Positions 44,454 through 52,964 of a stretch of DNA of 64,000 nt are shown piece after piece (position 1 is the first letter of the stretch; every line of letters starts with the position of its first letter). The notes beneath the pieces were generated by a model. It ran no database searches. It worked only from the letters and a program-made list of their open reading frames with translations, and was not told the DNA's origin. The stretch comes from Alphaproteobacteria bacterium (lineage in GTDB: Bacteria > Pseudomonadota > Alphaproteobacteria > Rs-D84), in the NCBI GenBank assembly GCA_015062495.1, contig SUUN01000001.1, positions 161,069 to 225,068 on the forward strand. The letters are read 5' to 3'. Made by a program: the position numbers and the translations under genes.

Positions 44454-46379
44454 ATGGAAATCACACAAGCATTATTAATTGGTGGAGCAATTTTAGGCGT
44501 ACTGCTGACGATTACGCTGGGGGTATTGTTTTTTGTATCCAGAAAATCACAGAAAATTATGGAATCTTTGTTAATGATTATGACGCGCCCCGAACGCGCC
44601 AAGGTCGCGGACGCTGTACGTGTATTAAACACGTTGTTGGCAGACGAAATTAACAAACTGGAACAAAGTTTTCAAACGATGCGCGATACCCTGAACACAC
44701 AAATCGCGTATGCAGACGAATTAAAAAAAGTACTGACCACACAGAACGAAAAACTGGTTGCCACCGCAGATGATGCAACAAAAAAAATCGCCAATATGTC
44801 AGGACGACTGGACAATACTGTGGCAGGACTGGGACAAATCGTAGATTCAAAATCATGGACAGATGTGGAAAATTCCACAGACAGATTTATGACATCGGTT
44901 AATGGACTGTTGGGACGCATAGACCAAACATCACAAGACACAACCGAACGTACGACACAAATCCAAACACAGATAGACGCATGGATAGAAAGCGGCAAAG
45001 AATTATCAGAAAATCTGAAAAACGAATTTAATAACAACGCCGAACAGATGAAAAACCTGGCCGGTGATACAGAAACAATGCAATCCAGGTTGTCCGAACT
45101 GTCAAAATCGGTGGCAGACGGATTTAGCGAAGTAAAAACATCCGCATCTAATTATGAAGATGTCATGATAAGAAATGACAGATTATTAGACGGCCACCTG
45201 GATAAACTGGCTGAATTTAGCAAACAATCAAAAAAACAATTAACCAGCCAGATGAACACACTGACCAACACTGCCAATGTCGTTGCGGGCCAGGTAAGAT
45301 TGGCAGAATCGTCAATCGACAAACAGACACGCCGCCTGACCGATGCAGTAGAGACGTTAATGACAACCGCCACAGGGACGGAAAATTCAGTGCGTGGCAT
45401 ATCAACCGAACTCGCAACGCTGACCAATCGATTTGATGGCGAAATAAAAGAATTTGCAACCGGCGTCGTATCAGAATTAAAGACAGTATCGGGCGTTGCA
45501 AATGCAACACTTGAAAATACCAAGACGGCGGCAAGCGCATTCAGTGAATCTGTACGCGCGATGGCAACTGGGGTTCGCGAAACACTGATTGAAATGAATA
45601 CAGCGCATACACAATTATCGGGACAATCTGAAAACCTGATTAAGATGTCTGCGGAAACAACCGCACAGTTGCAGCCACTGTCTGCGTTGATTGAAAAATA
45701 CTATTCCGCCCTGCCCGACCTGTCACGTGGCAGTGTCGAAGCCAGCCAAACACTGGAACAGATTGTTGGCAGTCTGAACGAAAAACTAAATCAGATGAAG
45801 ACCACCGTTGCGGAATCAACGACCGCGATTTCAGATTCTGCGATAAAGTTGGAAGATTTGGCCGGCGCATCGCGTCAGCAGATGATCGATTTAATGTCAG
45901 ACTATGCCAAGGCGGTTAACACCATGCAGACATTGAACAAACAAATGATGGTGGCGCGCGCATCCGCGCCAATGGACGCAATTAAATCCGCGCCGACGGA
46001 ATCTTTTGGTCATGTCAGCAGCCAGGATTTTTTGAATCAAAGCGACAAAATGTTTGAAAAACTGCACGAACAGTCAATGGATTTAACACGTGCAGCCGGC
46101 GCAGAAATTCCAGACGTTGTATGGAAAAAATATCACGGTGGCGACAAAACTATATTTTCGAAATGGCTGGCCAAGATGCTGAATGCAGCAGACAAAAAAC
46201 GCATCAAGGAAATGCTAAAAGGCGACGCGGTATTCCGTTCCCAGGCGACACAATTCGTGCGCAGTTTCGACAAAATATTGGCACGAGCGCAGCAAACCGA
46301 TAATGCAGACCGGGTATCGGCAGCACTGATAAAAACCGAACCAGGCCAGATTTATATCGCATTGAAAAACTATGTATAA
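44454..46379 (+). CDS. Membrane-anchored coiled-coil protein of unknown function
   Basis: A 641-residue protein with one N-terminal membrane helix (about 7-28, LLIGGAILGVLLTITLGVLF), then some 450 residues of predicted coiled coil rich in T, S, E, N and L, without cysteine. A separate C-terminal domain (about 520-641) has aromatic and basic residues (VVWKKYHGGDKTIFSKWLAKML, FRSQATQFVRSFDKILARA, GQIYIALKNYV) that I think resembles the tail of large coiled-coil membrane proteins conserved in alphaproteobacteria. It could organise the envelope or chromosome; no enzymatic motif is seen. It is transcribed alone. Confidence 0.7.
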   Translation: MEITQALLIGGAILGVLLTITLGVLFFVSRKSQKIMESLLMIMTRPERAKVADAVRVLNTLLADEINKLEQSFQTMRDTLNTQIAYADELKKVLTTQNEKLVATADDATKKIANMSGRLDNTVAGLGQIVDSKSWTDVENSTDRFMTSVNGLLGRIDQTSQDTTERTTQIQTQIDAWIESGKELSENLKNEFNNNAEQMKNLAGDTETMQSRLSELSKSVADGFSEVKTSASNYEDVMIRNDRLLDGHLDKLAEFSKQSKKQLTSQMNTLTNTANVVAGQVRLAESSIDKQTRRLTDAVETLMTTATGTENSVRGISTELATLTNRFDGEIKEFATGVVSELKTVSGVANATLENTKTAASAFSESVRAMATGVRETLIEMNTAHTQLSGQSENLIKMSAETTAQLQPLSALIEKYYSALPDLSRGSVEASQTLEQIVGSLNEKLNQMKTTVAESTTAISDSAIKLEDLAGASRQQMIDLMSDYAKAVNTMQTLNKQMMVARASAPMDAIKSAPTESFGHVSSQDFLNQSDKMFEKLHEQSMDLTRAAGAEIPDVVWKKYHGGDKTIFSKWLAKMLNAADKKRIKEMLKGDAVFRSQATQFVRSFDKILARAQQTDNADRVSAALIKTEPGQIYIALKNYV

Positions 46380-46431
46380 AAACCCGTTTGACGAGCGCAT
46401 ATAATCCTGATGCGCCTGTGGTAAACCAATT

Positions 46432-46461
46432 AAAAATCCCGCCGAATGGCGGGATTTTTAA
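46432..46461. terminator. Bidirectional terminator between convergent genes
   Basis: Stem AAATCCCGCC-gaat-GGCGGGATTT with A/T runs on both sides, between the coiled-coil gene and rubrerythrin. Confidence 0.85.
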
Positions 46462-47085
46462 TTAGTCATCGATAACACTGTATTCACAGAAGCCTTCGTT
46501 TGTATCACAGCGGGAAATTGTCCCTTCGCTGATGAAATAGCCCTGTTCGTGCAGACATGCTGGGCATACAGATGGCGCTTCGGTCCCGATGTGCCACATG
46601 CCACAGTTTGTGCAACGCCACATAACAATTTTATCTTGCTTAAACAATGTGCCGTTTTCAATTGCATCAATCAATGCGCGGAAACGTGATTCATGATAAC
46701 GTTCCGCATAGCCGATATTTTTCAGGATTTCAGCGATTGCTGGGAAGCCTTCTTGGGCGGCAATTTGTGCAAATTTTGGATACATTTCTGTATTTTCTTC
46801 GTGTTCGCCATAGGCAGCAGCCTGCAAGTTTTCCAATGTAGTGCCGATTTTGCCCGCAGGGAATGACGCGGTTATTTCCAGATCGCCCCCTTCTAGGAAT
46901 TTAAACAGACGGGATGCATGTTCTTTTTCTTGGTCCGCAGTTTCCAGAAAGATTTTGGAAATTGCCTGATAGCCGTCTTTTTTTGCCTGGGACGCGTACA
47001 TTGTGTAACGATTGCGTGCCTGGGATTCGCCGGCGAATGCAATTAATAGATTTTTTTCAGTTTGTGTACCTTTTAATGATACCAT
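46462..47085 (-). CDS. Rubrerythrin
   Basis: A 207-residue non-haem iron peroxidase. The N-terminal four-helix domain carries the diiron ligands in FAGESQARNRY, ADQEKEHA, EHEENTEMY and IGYAERYHESRF. The C-terminal rubredoxin domain binds one iron through CTNCGMWHIG and CPACLH. It reduces hydrogen peroxide using electrons from rubredoxin or NADH-linked partners and is typical of anaerobes and microaerophiles, fitting a gut-like habitat. The tail of about 20 residues after the rubredoxin domain is slightly longer than usual. The ribosome site AAAAGGAG precedes the ATG. Confidence 0.96.
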   Translation of the reverse strand: MVSLKGTQTEKNLLIAFAGESQARNRYTMYASQAKKDGYQAISKIFLETADQEKEHASRLFKFLEGGDLEITASFPAGKIGTTLENLQAAAYGEHEENTEMYPKFAQIAAQEGFPAIAEILKNIGYAERYHESRFRALIDAIENGTLFKQDKIVMWRCTNCGMWHIGTEAPSVCPACLHEQGYFISEGTISRCDTNEGFCEYSVIDD

Positions 47086-47157
47086 AGGTGCTTCTCCTTT
47101 TGCTGTTTTTTTGTTCGTAGATGGATTTTACCAGACGATATATCAAAAATCAAAAAA

Positions 47158-48679
<1,522 letters not shown>

Positions 48680-48687
48680 CTAAAAAC

Positions 48688-48716
48688 TTGCAATTTCCAG
48701 TCTAAAACACTATAAT
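48688..48716 (+). promoter_or_regulatory. tmRNA promoter
   Basis: TTGCAA (48688-48693), 17-nt spacer and a perfect TATAAT (48711-48716), starting transcription near 48722. Confidence 0.75.
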
Positions 48717-48721
48717 AAGTG

Positions 48722-49026
48722 GGCCGAATATGGTGATGATTCTGAATCCGTTGTGAAATAGTCATTTTGGACTGGGGGGCGGTACCCCACAGCTCCACCA
48801 TCTGATACGACTGGGGGTCGTATTTGATTATGGGGCTGACATAGATTCGACAGGTGATGAAAGACAAATTGGGTGAATCCGACATGGCGTCGTTAAAAGC
48901 CAACTAAAAACTGAATGGCGATAGAATCGCTGCGAACGACAATGTTCGCCTTGCAATGGCTGCCTAATATGGCGTTGAATATGGTTGGCAATTGTTGACC
49001 ACATTCGTTTTAGTTATTGCGGGGTC
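48722..49026 (+). ncRNA. ssrA: Permuted two-piece tmRNA (alphaproteobacterial type)
   Basis: Ribosome-rescue RNA. The acceptor piece comes first and ends in CAGCTCCACCA at 48800. A spacer with hairpin ATACGAC/GTCGTAT (48805-48823) follows. The coding piece opens with GGGGCTGACATAGATTCGAC at 48832; its first seven bases pair with CAGCTCC to rebuild the acceptor stem. The tag frame at 48929-48967 encodes AANDNVRLAMAA and a stop, matching the AANDN...AA pattern of alphaproteobacterial tags. Ahead of the acceptor strand, TGGGG/CCCCA forms the T stem with the unusual loop GGCGGTA instead of TTCRANY. The ends of the mature pieces are approximate. Confidence 0.9.
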
Positions 49027-49059
49027 GCCCGATACCTGGCACCAGAAATCGGGCATTTT
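49027..49059 (+). terminator. tmRNA terminator
   Basis: Two-part stem GCCCGAT ... ATCGGGC with an inner CTGG/CCAG hairpin, followed by ATTTTGATTT. Confidence 0.65.
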
Positions 49060-49092
49060 GATTTATTACAATAAATATGGAAAGGACATAAA

Positions 49093-49320
49093 ATGTTTGG
49101 AAAAATTAAAAAGATATTCTTTACAGGCGTATTTGGTGTTTTATACATTTCATTCATTGCACAGTTGGTCTATGTTTTGGGCTGGGTCGCAGGTATTGAA
49201 AATAAATTAATTGGGTTGGGTCTGCTGACACTGGAATGGCTGGTTTTGATTGCGGCACGCTATTTATCAAAGCGTTCCAGCAACAGCGCACAGCACAGTA
49301 ATGGATTCCGCCGTCGCTAA
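49093..49320 (+). CDS. Small membrane protein of unknown function
   Basis: A 75-residue protein with the ribosome site GGAAAGGAC. Two hydrophobic helices (about 9-31 and 38-55) are joined by a short loop, with a basic N-terminus (MFGKIKKIFF) and a basic C-terminal tail (RYLSKRSSNS ... FRRR), so both ends are probably cytosolic. It lies between tmRNA and a lipoprotein gene. No family recognised. Confidence 0.7.
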   Translation: MFGKIKKIFFTGVFGVLYISFIAQLVYVLGWVAGIENKLIGLGLLTLEWLVLIAARYLSKRSSNSAQHSNGFRRR

Positions 49321-49334
49321 GAAAAAAAACTGAA

Positions 49335-49364
49335 AGACCGCCGATTGGCGGTTTTTTCTTTTTT
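49335..49364 (+). terminator. Terminator after the small membrane protein
   Basis: Hairpin ACCGCC-gatt-GGCGGT followed by TTTTTCTTTTTT. Confidence 0.85.
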
Positions 49365-49381
49365 ATCGTCTAAAAATATGA

Positions 49382-49387
49382 TATAAT
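49382..49387 (+). promoter_or_regulatory. -10 box directly before the lipoprotein start
   Basis: A perfect TATAAT ends 7 nt before the ATG at 49395, so the transcript would start at or next to the start codon. No clear -35 box; the T run of the terminator lies where one is expected. Confidence 0.45.
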
Positions 49388-49394
49388 ACCAGGT

Positions 49395-49703
49395 ATGAAA
49401 CGGATTATTTTGCCCCTGATGGGTATGATGGTGATTTTGGCGGGCTGTCAGTCATCATCGAACGAAGTTATTGATCAATCAAATATCGCAGATTCGTGCA
49501 TTGGCGCGAATTGCGCAGTGGTGCGCTATGCATCGCCAAACGGTAATGATTTGGTATTGGAAACAGCCAAACATGTTATTGAAATTCAGGCACCGGCCGA
49601 CGTACCATATTCGTACTATGTGTGGGCGGGCGATAAAAAGGTGTCAGACGATCCGGACTTGATTGTCGAAGATGGAAAATCAATGGTTTTGGTCGAAGAA
49701 TAA
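49395..49703 (+). CDS. Small lipoprotein
   Basis: A 102-residue lipoprotein with signal peptide MKRIILPLMGMMVILAGC; the lipobox is LAGC with Cys18 as the lipidation site. The mature part (about 85 residues, two more cysteines at C36 and C40 in CIGANC) is soluble and acidic at the end. After Cys there is no Asp at +2 (it is Gln), so outer-membrane sorting would be expected under the E. coli rule. Function unknown. The message may be leaderless. Confidence 0.8.
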   Translation: MKRIILPLMGMMVILAGCQSSSNEVIDQSNIADSCIGANCAVVRYASPNGNDLVLETAKHVIEIQAPADVPYSYYVWAGDKKVSDDPDLIVEDGKSMVLVEE

Positions 49704-49716
49704 TTATGCTTTATAC

Positions 49717-49745
49717 AAAAAATCCCCCAAATTGGGGGATTTTTA
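49717..49745. terminator. Terminator between the lipoprotein and tRNA genes
   Basis: Stem AATCCCCC / GGGGGATT with A and T runs on both sides. It can serve the lipoprotein (plus) and the tRNA (minus). Confidence 0.85.
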
Positions 49746-49749
49746 ATTC

Positions 49750-49825
49750 TGGTGGGTTAGGTAGGACTTGAACCCACGACCAAAGCGTTATGAGCGCTCC
49801 GCTCTAACCACTGAGCTACTAACCC
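49750..49825 (-). tRNA. tRNA with CAU anticodon (elongator Met, or Ile2)
   Basis: A 76-nt cloverleaf on the minus strand with encoded CCA. Acceptor GGGTTAG/CTAACCC, D arm GCTC...GAGC, anticodon stem GAGCG/CGCTT with loop CTCATAA, and T stem GTGGG/CCTAC with loop TTCAAGT. The CAU anticodon could be Met elongator or lysidine-modified Ile2; the acceptor stem begins with a full G-C pair, so it is not initiator tRNA. I lean to Met. Confidence 0.93.
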
Positions 49826-49940
49826 ACGGCGCACATTATATATAATTTATAAAATCATGCAAGATAAATTTTTACAATTGCATTATTCTTGACTTAGAAA
49901 ATATTGACGATAAAATATATTTGGCAATAAAATATACAAA

Positions 49941-50729
49941 ATGACCGACAGACAAACATTGAAATTTTATCACCGCGCAATATGCGATACTACCCGGAAC
50001 ATCCGCCACGTAGATGTCCCGGTTATTCGTGGCACAAACAGCCGGATTTTTATTGTCGACACAACCGATATGGGACGCGTTGTATTTCGATTTAATCCGC
50101 GACACGTTGCGCATCGCAATCACGACATTAGCCAGGTTTTACAGGCGCATAACATCCCAGTTCCAACTGTAAAACTGAACCTGTACCAAGGACAGTATTT
50201 TGAAACATATCCATATGCACCGGGACAAACGTTTCAGGAATGTCTGGACGCGGGTATGTCCAGTTCGGAAATCAGGGACGTCTATGAAATGATGGCATAC
50301 CAAGTAAAGAAAATGTCAGAAATCCCGCTGCACAATTTCAGAAATATTGAAAACAAAAACTGTTCAGCCGTCGCACAATCTAATGTGGTAACCAAGAAAG
50401 ATTCTTGGGCACTGGGCCAGTGTGTCAAATACGGCACAAAGTTATTAAACGCCGGCCACCAAAGCATTTGCCATTGCGATTTAACACCACGCAATATCGT
50501 ACTGAATGATGACAAACAAATTTCATCCGTTTTGGATTTAAACGCCGTATCAGTCGCCAACATTAACTTTGCACTGGCAATCACAGGGTTATCATTACGA
50601 CGAAATAAACTGAATCGATATGAATTTTACAGCATTTGCGACGATGTGTTGCCAGGACGGTTGCAACCAGTACGCCTGAGCATAACAGAGCAAATATGTG
50701 GATTATATTTTCGCGGATATTGCAAATAA
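49941..50729 (+). CDS. APH/choline-kinase-fold phosphotransferase, tandem copy 1
   Basis: A 262-residue kinase-like protein. The catalytic loop H178-C-D180-LTPRN185 and the metal site LDLNAV (D199) match aminoglycoside-phosphotransferase/choline-kinase proteins. The N-lobe is short (residues 1-95). It might phosphorylate a small sugar, amino alcohol or lipid head group; nothing shows a specific substrate. The next gene is a paralog beginning one base after its stop, a recent-looking tandem duplication at the fold level but strongly diverged in sequence. No good ribosome site is seen. Confidence 0.75.
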   Translation: MTDRQTLKFYHRAICDTTRNIRHVDVPVIRGTNSRIFIVDTTDMGRVVFRFNPRHVAHRNHDISQVLQAHNIPVPTVKLNLYQGQYFETYPYAPGQTFQECLDAGMSSSEIRDVYEMMAYQVKKMSEIPLHNFRNIENKNCSAVAQSNVVTKKDSWALGQCVKYGTKLLNAGHQSICHCDLTPRNIVLNDDKQISSVLDLNAVSVANINFALAITGLSLRRNKLNRYEFYSICDDVLPGRLQPVRLSITEQICGLYFRGYCK

Positions 50730-50730
50730 T

Positions 50731-51552
50731 ATGAAATTACACAGCGATGCATTTTATCATTCCGCAATCAAAAACGCATTCCCAAATTCGTGGAATCTGC
50801 GCACACCACACGTCCCAGGTGGAGTCAGCCCTGTATTCATGTGCGACACACCATGCGGAACTTATGTATGCCGGTTCAGCGACTATGATATAGTATTTCG
50901 CAACCACCGGGTAAGCAATTTACTGGCACTGCACGACATCCCAACGCCACGCACCACAATACACGCGTATCTGGACAGTTGGTTTGAATCATACGAATAT
51001 TGCCCGTCGCCAACATTCTTTGAACGCGCTGAAAAGTCTATGTCAGACGCAGAAATTTTTGACATCTATAAACAAGCCACAGATATTCAACGCCAGATTT
51101 CCGATATTCCCCCAGCGGATTTTAAACCAGAACGCGGCAAGTATATGCATGAAATATTTACCACAACCCAAAAGATGCGCGTCCATCCAATTTTGGCACA
51201 TACGTACGGGTTTGTGCATCGTATGTTTTCCAACAATGGCACAATGCGAATTTTTCATAATGACCTGAACAGCAAAAACATACTGGTTGACGATAATCTG
51301 CGCGTATCACGATTAATCGATTTAGACGCAATCGCACTGTGCAACGAGAGTTTTTCAGTACTGATGACATTGCGAACATATCCACTGAACAACTATGACG
51401 AGTATATGGATTATTACGAAGACACAATGCAACGTCGGATAAACCGTCGCGCAATTGTGGGTGGCCTTGGATTTTTGAATGCGATACGCGAACCCCAAGT
51501 GGCCCTGAACCGATTGTTGTGGCACGGATACAACACCCCGCCCAGCCGTTAA
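50731..51552 (+). CDS. APH/choline-kinase-fold phosphotransferase, tandem copy 2
   Basis: A 273-residue paralog of the preceding gene. N-termini align (LKFYHRAI with DAFYHSAI; HNIPVPTVKL with HDIPTPRTTI), which supports the ATG at 50731 over the upstream one at 50698. The catalytic loop is FHNDLNSKNILVDD and the metal site LIDLDAIAL. The pair may act on related substrates or form a heterodimer. Substrate unknown. A tRNA-Arg gene follows. Confidence 0.75.
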   Translation: MKLHSDAFYHSAIKNAFPNSWNLRTPHVPGGVSPVFMCDTPCGTYVCRFSDYDIVFRNHRVSNLLALHDIPTPRTTIHAYLDSWFESYEYCPSPTFFERAEKSMSDAEIFDIYKQATDIQRQISDIPPADFKPERGKYMHEIFTTTQKMRVHPILAHTYGFVHRMFSNNGTMRIFHNDLNSKNILVDDNLRVSRLIDLDAIALCNESFSVLMTLRTYPLNNYDEYMDYYEDTMQRRINRRAIVGGLGFLNAIREPQVALNRLLWHGYNTPPSR

Positions 51553-51559
51553 AGACACC

Positions 51560-51587
51560 TTGCATTTCGTTGCAAAACATTTATAAT
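51560..51587 (+). promoter_or_regulatory. tRNA-Arg promoter
   Basis: TTGCAT (51560-51565), 16-nt spacer, TATAAT (51582-51587), 10 nt before the tRNA. Confidence 0.6.
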
Positions 51588-51597
51588 AATCAACACT

Positions 51598-51674
51598 GCA
51601 CCCGTGGCTTAATTGGATAGAGCATCGCCCTCCGAAGGCGGGGATTGCGCGTTCGAATCGCGCCGGGTGCGCCA
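51598..51674 (+). tRNA. tRNA-Arg (CCG)
   Basis: A 77-nt cloverleaf with encoded CCA. Acceptor GCACCCG/CGGGTGC, anticodon stem TCGCC/GGCGG with loop CTCCGAA (anticodon CCG), T arm GCGCG-TTCGAAT-CGCGC. It reads CGG arginine codons. Confidence 0.96.
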
Positions 51675-51680
51675 TAATTG

Positions 51681-51706
51681 CAACCGACCGAATGGTCGGT
51701 TTTAAT
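51681..51706 (+). terminator. tRNA-Arg terminator
   Basis: Hairpin AACCGACC-gaat-GGTCGGTT followed by TT. Confidence 0.75.
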
Positions 51707-51736
51707 GTTTAAAACATATTACTAAGGACATATAGC

Positions 51737-52201
51737 ATGGCAAAGATATTTCTGATATGTGGATTCCTGGGGGCGGGCAAAACAACCATTTCAAAACAAC
51801 TGGCCAAACAGTATGATGCAGAATATATGAATGTTGATAACCACGTAATGCAAATGTTTGCGCGTGACGAATATGAAAGCAACTGGGAAAAATGTTTTAC
51901 CACAGCAGAAGATGATTTATGGCAAAAAATTCAACTGTGCGCACAATCGAATAAAAATGTTGTCTTTGATGTTGGATTTTGGACGCGCAAATCGCGTGAC
52001 GCCGCGCGTGCACGCGCCAGACAAATTGGGATGACACCAATTGTATATTACGTTTATGCACCAGACGAAATCTTAAAGGAACGCATCGCGCAACGGCCGG
52101 GCAAAATCGCAGAAAACAACATCAAAAACTTTGATACAATTAAACAAATGTTCGAAGAACCCCAGGCAGATGAAGATTTTATACGCATTGATAATTATTA
52201 G
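51737..52201 (+). CDS. P-loop small-molecule kinase-like protein (AAA_33 type)
   Basis: A 154-residue protein with Walker A GFLGAGKT (9-16), an early Asp in YMNVDNHV, a second-strand region NVVFDVGFW (Walker B-like), and a basic lid segment ILKERIAQRPGK. The arrangement fits small kinases of the zeta-toxin/chloramphenicol-phosphotransferase-like group that phosphorylate metabolites. No antitoxin-like partner lies next to it, so a toxin role is not supported. Weak ribosome site AAGGACA. Confidence 0.7.
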   Translation: MAKIFLICGFLGAGKTTISKQLAKQYDAEYMNVDNHVMQMFARDEYESNWEKCFTTAEDDLWQKIQLCAQSNKNVVFDVGFWTRKSRDAARARARQIGMTPIVYYVYAPDEILKERIAQRPGKIAENNIKNFDTIKQMFEEPQADEDFIRIDNY

Positions 52202-52202
52202 G

Positions 52203-52446
52203 CAAAACCGCCCGTTGTGGGCGATTTAAGATTTTAATTTCCTGGCGGAGATGAATTCCTGTCCTCGATACGCAATAATAAAAATCAAAAAAATCTCGCC
52301 TGGTCGATTTTTTTAGATTTTTCTAATCGCGCATTATCGTATTCGCCATGCGCTGCGCTCTGGCGCATCCCTTCATCTCTGCTAGGTTAAAATCAAAACC
52401 GCCCGTTGTGGGCGGTTTAAGATTTTAATTTCCTGGCGGAGATGAA
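52203..52446. repeat. 53-bp direct repeat that includes the tRNA-Ser 3' end, flanking 138 bp
   Basis: The stretch 52203-52255 recurs at 52394-52446 with one mismatch, 191 bp apart. It contains a terminator-like hairpin ACCGCCC/GGGCGGT and the last 12-13 bases of tRNA-Ser with its CCA. Between the copies (52256-52393) is no gene; a third, inverted fragment of the tRNA end (CATCCCTTCATCTCTG) lies near 52367-52382. This looks like an attachment-site duplication or the scar of an excised element. Confidence 0.75.
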
Positions 52447-52524
52447 GGGATTCGAACCCTTGATACCCTTGCGGGTATACTACATTTCCAATGTAGCGCA
52501 CTAGACCAACTATGCGACATCTCC
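52434..52524 (-). tRNA. tRNA-Ser (GGA)
   Basis: A 91-nt class II tRNA on the minus strand with encoded CCA. Acceptor GGAGATG/CATCTCC, anticodon stem CTACA/TGTAG with loop TTGGAAA (anticodon GGA), a long variable arm TACCC-gcaa-GGGTA and T arm AAGGG-TTCGAAT-CCCTT. It reads UCC and UCU. Its 3' end is duplicated 191 bp downstream. Confidence 0.96.
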
Positions 52525-52533
52525 GGATCTAAA

Positions 52534-52914
52534 TTATTCTGCGTCTGCGGTGGCGGCTTCAACCGCTTCGTCAACCGTGATTGAGCCAGGTTCATCGTCA
52601 GCCAAGGTCGCTTCTAATTCTGCGTCGATTTCACGCAGCAATGGATCTTCGCTGCCAATTTCCAGGGATTCAGCACCATCAGCGGCAGATGGGGCATCCT
52701 TGTAAGACTGAACAAATTCGTGACGAACCGCGTTCACATCCAGATTTCCACTGGCAATTTCACGCAGGGCAACAACTGTCAATTTATCGTTGTTTTTTGC
52801 GACCACAGGTTCTGCACCACCGTTCAGGTCACGAACGCGCTGGGATGCCAGCATACCCAGTTCATAACGGCTTTCTACGTATGGTAATGTATCAGAATTT
52901 GTTGTGCGTGCCAT
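52534..52914 (-). CDS. rpoZ: RNA polymerase omega subunit
   Basis: A 126-residue protein that helps RNA polymerase assembly. The N-terminal 60 residues carry the omega signature: SRYELGMLASQRVRDLNGG and VALREIASGNLDV. The acidic C-terminal tail (about 80-126, rich in D, E and A) is typical of alphaproteobacterial omega. It lies 9 nt upstream of tRNA-Ser on the same strand, so they may be co-transcribed. The ribosome site is AAAGGAA. rpoZ often neighbours spoT; not here. Confidence 0.93.
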   Translation of the reverse strand: MARTTNSDTLPYVESRYELGMLASQRVRDLNGGAEPVVAKNNDKLTVVALREIASGNLDVNAVRHEFVQSYKDAPSAADGAESLEIGSEDPLLREIDAELEATLADDEPGSITVDEAVEAATADAE

Positions 52915-52927
52915 TTTAATTCCTTTG

Positions 52928-52955
52928 TTGAAATCGTTTTCAGTCAGGCTATAAT
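52928..52955 (+). promoter_or_regulatory. mtaB promoter
   Basis: TTGAAA (52928-52933), 16-nt spacer, TATAAT (52950-52955). The transcript start near 52962 is only 3 nt from the first ATG, so the ATG at 52974 is a serious alternative start. Confidence 0.55.
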
Positions 52956-52964
52956 GCCATTCGG

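Noticed and set aside
49750-49825. Initiator tRNA-fMet
   Set aside because: The acceptor stem begins with a paired G-C, whereas initiator tRNAs have an unpaired first position, and the anticodon stem lacks three G-C pairs.
51737-52201. Zeta-type toxin
   Set aside because: The P-loop kinase fits, but no small antitoxin gene is next to it and the substrate motifs of zeta toxins are not evident.
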